In this document: in pieces, positions 60,925 through 64,000 of the stretch | How the letters are laid out: every line of letters starts with the position of its first letter | Position numbering within the stretch: position 1 is the first letter of the stretch | Source: an uncultured Paracoccaceae bacterium | Lineage (GTDB): Bacteria; Pseudomonadota; Alphaproteobacteria; Rhodobacterales; Rhodobacteraceae | DNA: 64,000 nt | NCBI GenBank assembly: GCA_947495295.1 | Contig: CANLYJ010000007.1 | Coordinates: forward strand, 54,989-118,988 | Direction: 5' to 3' | Translations under genes and position numbers: made by a program | Notes under the pieces: model-generated | What the model was told of the DNA's origin: nothing | The model's database searches: none | The model's input: only the letters and a program-made list of their open reading frames with translations

Positions 60925-61589
60925 TGCCCGGCAATCGCGGAATACAGCCCGAACGCGCCGACAGCGACCAGGCTGAGCGCCCAGAGGATATCAAGATTGA
61001 ACCAGGTCTTTGACAGAAACCGAAGGCCCAGCCAAAGATAGATCACCAATGCGATGATACCGCCGGCAACGGTCATTGATAGCGTGTGCGCCGCAGCGAC
61101 CAGAAATGCGGTCGTCACGTTGTTGCTCATCAAGGTTTGCGCGGCAAGGTGACCGGTTTCATCCGCGCCAATGGCACAGATACCAAGGTAGATAGGAACA
61201 AGCATCAAACCGGCCCCATGCGCCATCGCGGCCAGAAATGACCATAGCGCCAATCGGGCCGGATGGACGCGGGCCAGAAACTTCGGATGCCTGCGATTGA
61301 TCAGCAGATAGATCCCCATCGCAATCACCAATAGCCCGGCCGCGACGCGGATCTGGACCTCCCATTCAACAAGGACGATCATCAGCGAAAATGGCAGCAG
61401 GATGCCGATCATTGCCAGAAAATGCCCAGCGGCCAGCATCGCCAGTGCTTTGGGCATCGCGCTATGCTTGCGCTCCATCAATGCAGCCGACACGGCCAAG
61501 GGCCAGCCCATGCCCGGATTGATCCCATGATAGAGGCCAGAAAAAATGACAGCCCACCAAAGGGCTGCCATGGATGTCACATCAGCCAT
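60921..61589 (-). CDS. Integral membrane protein of unknown function
   Basis: 222 residues with about six hydrophobic helices; features GLYHGINPGMGWPLAVSAAL and a His-containing AHGAGLMLVPIYLGICA segment. The arrangement resembles NicO/UreH-like metal or sulfur exporters, but I cannot assign it. Lies three bases downstream of the methanethiol oxidase gene, hence one transcript. Confidence 0.72.
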   Translation of the reverse strand: MADVTSMAALWWAVIFSGLYHGINPGMGWPLAVSAALMERKHSAMPKALAMLAAGHFLAMIGILLPFSLMIVLVEWEVQIRVAAGLLVIAMGIYLLINRRHPKFLARVHPARLALWSFLAAMAHGAGLMLVPIYLGICAIGADETGHLAAQTLMSNNVTTAFLVAAAHTLSMTVAGGIIALVIYLWLGLRFLSKTWFNLDILWALSLVAVGAFGLYSAIAGH

Positions 61590-61592
61590 GCC

Positions 61593-62993
61593 CTAGACGG
61601 ACGGATAGCAGAAGCTGTCGGTCGAACAATCGCCGCCTTCCAGCCTGATCTGGTGCGATCGCAGGCCTTTGGGGAAATCAACATAGAAGTCGTTGTTCAG
61701 GGTCAAACCACCATTTTCGCCCACATCAGCCATCACCATCTGGCCGCCTTCGTCATCAGGATAGAACTGGTCATCCCATGTAGAGTATAGCGAGTTCGTC
61801 CAATAAACCCGCTTACCATCACGGCTGATCTCGACCATCTGCGGACCATAGGCAAAATCCTTGCCATTGGTATGTTTGGTACCCCGCGCGATGCCGCCCA
61901 GTTCAACCTTGCCAGCCAGCACAGGGTTCATCGGGTCGGTGACATCATATTGATGCATCTCACCCAAGCCCCAGCAGGCAACGTAAAGGTATTTGTCATC
62001 CAGGCTCAAGTCGATATCGGTGACCAGCGGGGGAACCGCCTCAAACCCTTGCAACAGCGGTGGCAGGTTCTCCGGCTTCTCCGGGCGCGGATCAATGGTG
62101 ATCGTCTTCTTGGACTGCCAAACACCATCATCATCCCGCCACCAGGTAAAGATCGCGCCTTGCAGATTTGTCGTATCCACGACAACACCGCAGAAACCGT
62201 AGGATTTGGTTGGGTCATGGGCGGGGCGAATCTCCAGCGCCATCTGGTAATTGTCGCCAAAATCCATGGTCTGGATATTCTTGCGCGCACGCAAGTCCCA
62301 GAAATGGATCGAATGACCGTATTTGTTAGACAGCAGGTCTTCCGGGACAACACCGTTTTCGAACTGCGGCGGCAGACCCCATTCAGAGCTGACCATGTAA
62401 TCCTGCGGCAGGTTCCACCAGAAATCGTAATGCTTGTCCTGCTTGCCGCGGTCCATCTCGTACTGGCCGATGATCTCAAACGTTTCGCAATCCATGATGA
62501 AAATACCCGGAGGGCCGTCGGTGCCATCCTCGCCCCCGCCACCAAGGCAGGACACATAGATCCCTTCAGGACCACAATGGATAGTGTGCGGGCGGGAATA
62601 CCCTGTCTTGGCAAACAGCTCTTCCGGCTCAATCGTCTTGTGAATATGGGCCTTCAGCGGGTCCTTGACGTCAATCACATAGATGCGGGACGACCGGATA
62701 CCCGGCACGATCAGATAGCGGCGCTCAAGAAAGGCGTGGCCCGTCAATGGCGACAGCGATGACGAACAGGCATTCCAGCCGAAATGGTGAAATTCGTCAC
62801 CCTTATTCGGCACAATAACCTGATGCACGATCTGGCCATAGGTATCGGACCCGGCCTTCAGGTCGATCACCGCAATGCCATCCGACTGCGACCCGTCCGG
62901 GCTCAGCATCACGGTAAAGGCGTAGTTTTCCACCGGGGCCTGCATCGCAAGCTTGGGTGAGGCATGAAATGTTGGATCTGGTCTTAGGTTCAT
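61593..62993 (-). CDS. mtoX: Selenium-binding protein 56 family; probable methanethiol oxidase
   Basis: 466 residues from MNLRPDPTFHASPKLAM (GAGAGGAACAAA upstream; the track start 63110 is not supported). Beta-propeller motifs HHFGWNACSSSLSP, SRPHTIHCGPEGIYVSCLGG and HYDFWWNLPQDYMVSSEWG contain the putative copper-binding His and active Cys. SBP56 proteins include MtoX, which oxidises methanethiol to formaldehyde, H2S and H2O2. No signal peptide is seen, unlike periplasmic MtoX. The formaldehyde dehydrogenase start just beyond the divergent regulator supports the assignment. Confidence 0.82.
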   Translation of the reverse strand: MNLRPDPTFHASPKLAMQAPVENYAFTVMLSPDGSQSDGIAVIDLKAGSDTYGQIVHQVIVPNKGDEFHHFGWNACSSSLSPLTGHAFLERRYLIVPGIRSSRIYVIDVKDPLKAHIHKTIEPEELFAKTGYSRPHTIHCGPEGIYVSCLGGGGEDGTDGPPGIFIMDCETFEIIGQYEMDRGKQDKHYDFWWNLPQDYMVSSEWGLPPQFENGVVPEDLLSNKYGHSIHFWDLRARKNIQTMDFGDNYQMALEIRPAHDPTKSYGFCGVVVDTTNLQGAIFTWWRDDDGVWQSKKTITIDPRPEKPENLPPLLQGFEAVPPLVTDIDLSLDDKYLYVACWGLGEMHQYDVTDPMNPVLAGKVELGGIARGTKHTNGKDFAYGPQMVEISRDGKRVYWTNSLYSTWDDQFYPDDEGGQMVMADVGENGGLTLNNDFYVDFPKGLRSHQIRLEGGDCSTDSFCYPSV

Positions 62994-63088
62994 TTTTGTT
63001 CCTCTCTGTAAAATTGTAAGGCCCATTTTTGGGCTGCTTTTTGTTGGCCCCACATCCTCCTCCGGGGCAGGTTGTCCATTCGCGCAGG

Positions 63089-63871
63089 TTAAACCTCCGC
63101 CACATTGCATAGCTGGATGGCACCGCTGACTTTCTGCGCCAATGCGATCAACTTTTCGCCAATCTCCATCCGATAATCTGTACCAAACCGACGGATCGGT
63201 CCCACCGCACCAACACTGAAGGTCGCCCCGATATTACCAATGGAAACCGGTGCGGCGACACTTGCGATGCCGATATCAATCTCCTGGTCACAATCGGCAA
63301 AGCCACGCGCGACGATCGTTTCAAATTCCCGGCGCAATTCGGCTTCGGATGTTTTGGTGTGTTCGGTGTATTCCTTCAGCCCGCCGGTCACGATCACCTC
63401 GCGAAACTCCGGCTCGGCAAAGGCGGCAATCGCCTTTGAACACGAACAGGCATGCATCGGGCGCACACCAAGGCCCGGATGAATAAATGCACGTGCCGGA
63501 TCATCCGGTGTTTCGATATGGATGATCTCGACCTTGCTGTCACGAAAGCGCGCCAGAAAAACGGTCTCGTTGAAGTTAGACGCCGCCATCCGCATCAGCG
63601 GTGCGGCGCAACGGCGCACATCAACGTCGGATTTGCCCAATAACGCGATACGGATCAGACGTTCACCAATCACATATCGGCCGTCCTCTGACGGCTCATC
63701 GATCAGCTTTTGTTCGACCAGCGATTGGATCAGACGATAGCAGGTCGGCTTTGGCAGATCCGTCGCGCGTTGCACCTCTGCCACCGAAACCGGTCGGCCA
63801 GCGACGGCAATAATTTCAAGCAGATTGATCAGTCGCTCAAGATGCATATTGACGGACAACTCTCGTTTCAT
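63089..63871 (-). CDS. IclR-family transcriptional regulator
   Basis: 260 residues: N-terminal winged helix (VSVAEVQRATDLPKPTCYRLIQSLVEQ) and effector domain with the ACSCSKAIAAFAEPEF and RGFADCDQEIDIGIASVAAPV motifs. The start is uncertain between 63871 and MHLERL at 63847. Lies between mtoX (same strand, 95 bases) and divergent frmA; probably controls both. Confidence 0.93.
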   Translation of the reverse strand: MKRELSVNMHLERLINLLEIIAVAGRPVSVAEVQRATDLPKPTCYRLIQSLVEQKLIDEPSEDGRYVIGERLIRIALLGKSDVDVRRCAAPLMRMAASNFNETVFLARFRDSKVEIIHIETPDDPARAFIHPGLGVRPMHACSCSKAIAAFAEPEFREVIVTGGLKEYTEHTKTSEAELRREFETIVARGFADCDQEIDIGIASVAAPVSIGNIGATFSVGAVGPIRRFGTDYRMEIGEKLIALAQKVSGAIQLCNVAEV

Positions 63872-63884
63872 GAGACTATGTCTC
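63872..63884. promoter_or_regulatory. Inverted repeat beside the IclR start
   Basis: GAGAC-TAT-GTCTC, a perfect 5 bp repeat adjoining the iclR start codon in the 65-base divergent region. Candidate half of an IclR operator. Confidence 0.45.
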
Positions 63885-63893
63885 GAATGAAAA

Positions 63894-63907
63894 GACTCTT
63901 TTGAGTC
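63894..63907. promoter_or_regulatory. Inverted repeat in the IclR-frmA region
   Basis: GACTC-TTTT-GAGTC, a perfect 5 bp repeat 29 bases upstream of frmA. With the neighbouring repeat it could form an IclR binding region. Confidence 0.45.
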
Positions 63908-63936
63908 GAAGCAAGACTTATTTGGGAGGAATTGAA

Positions 63937-64000
63937 ATGCGGACGCGTGCGGCGGTGGCGTTGGAGGCGGGTAAGCCTCTTGAGGTGATGGAAGTGAACC
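63937..64000 (+). CDS. frmA: S-(hydroxymethyl)glutathione dehydrogenase, 5' end only
   Basis: The first 21 codons, MRTRAAVALEAGKPLEVMEVN, match the class III alcohol dehydrogenase/glutathione-dependent formaldehyde dehydrogenase N terminus. The strong site GGGAGGAATTGAA precedes ATG. The rest lies outside the window. It would oxidise formaldehyde released by the methanethiol oxidase. Confidence 0.85.
   Translation, partial: MRTRAAVALEAGKPLEVMEVN

Overview
This 64 kb chromosomal window is moderately GC-rich and gene-dense, and looks like an alphaproteobacterium of the Rhodobacterales (Roseobacter/Loktanella-like group). The evidence is the petP-petR pair, an NDUFA9-like epimerase, the opgC-opgG-opgH set, an aerobic-type cobalamin operon with CobJ fused to CbiG, DUF2927 and DUF6428 proteins, and a TRAP carboxylate cluster. 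The genus is not determined. No intact prophage, plasmid or insertion sequence was seen; the only mobile trace is a short transposase remnant beside a tRNA-Leu.

Layout. 1-5.5 kb (minus): gltD, two tandem secreted paralogues, then gltB (cut by the window edge). 5.7-11.4 kb: uppP, a complex-I-type epimerase, tRNA-Leu, ilvE, petPR and a DUF2927 protein. 11.4-18.5 kb: an RNA-repair island. On the minus strand it reads rsr (Ro60/TROVE) - about 1.3 kb of structured non-coding RNA - a Cys/His-rich small protein - rtcB - kptA, with rtcR divergent. 18.4-25.6 kb: yaaA, hspQ, an AEC transporter, an SLT lipoprotein, arsR/DUF6428, lolA, a PstS-OmpA-like protein and a cupin protein. 25.6-35 kb (plus): DUF302, a ThDP enzyme, a CoA-transferase, a TTC38-like TPR protein and opgCGH. 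35.1-37.2 kb: an operon of secreted Cys-containing proteins (SCO, rhodanese, two unknowns). 37.2-46 kb: a catabolic cluster (Fe-ADH, ALDH, glutamine-synthetase-like ligase, TRAP DctPQM, N-formylglutamate amidohydrolase) with a divergent RpiR regulator. 46-50.8 kb: S8 peptidase, small protein, PAP2/haloperoxidase, and a divergent SARP-TPR regulator. 51.6-58.6 kb: cobalamin operon with an upstream riboswitch candidate. 59-61 kb: class II ribonucleotide reductase. 61-64 kb: methanethiol oxidase, IclR regulator and the start of a glutathione-dependent formaldehyde dehydrogenase.

The most remarkable part is the non-coding stretch between rsr and rtcB (13.8-15.0 kb, minus strand). It holds eight consecutive units. 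Each is closed by an outer 6-9 bp stem and an inner 6-8 bp stem whose sequences change in compensating ways from unit to unit. Inside several units sits a circularly permuted tRNA: the T-arm half comes first, then an acceptor stem closed into a hairpin, then the D-arm half. This is the architecture of bacterial Y RNAs (YrlA type), which bind Rsr/Ro60, but multiplied into an array with different tRNA modules, two stripped-down units and one normal-order tRNA-Gln(UUG)-like gene. The divergent RtcR has lost the GAFTGA loop that contacts sigma-54, and rtcB is paired with kptA rather than rtcA. Together these suggest a variant RNA-repair system with diversified Y RNAs and non-standard regulation. 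Expression, folding and function remain inferences from sequence.
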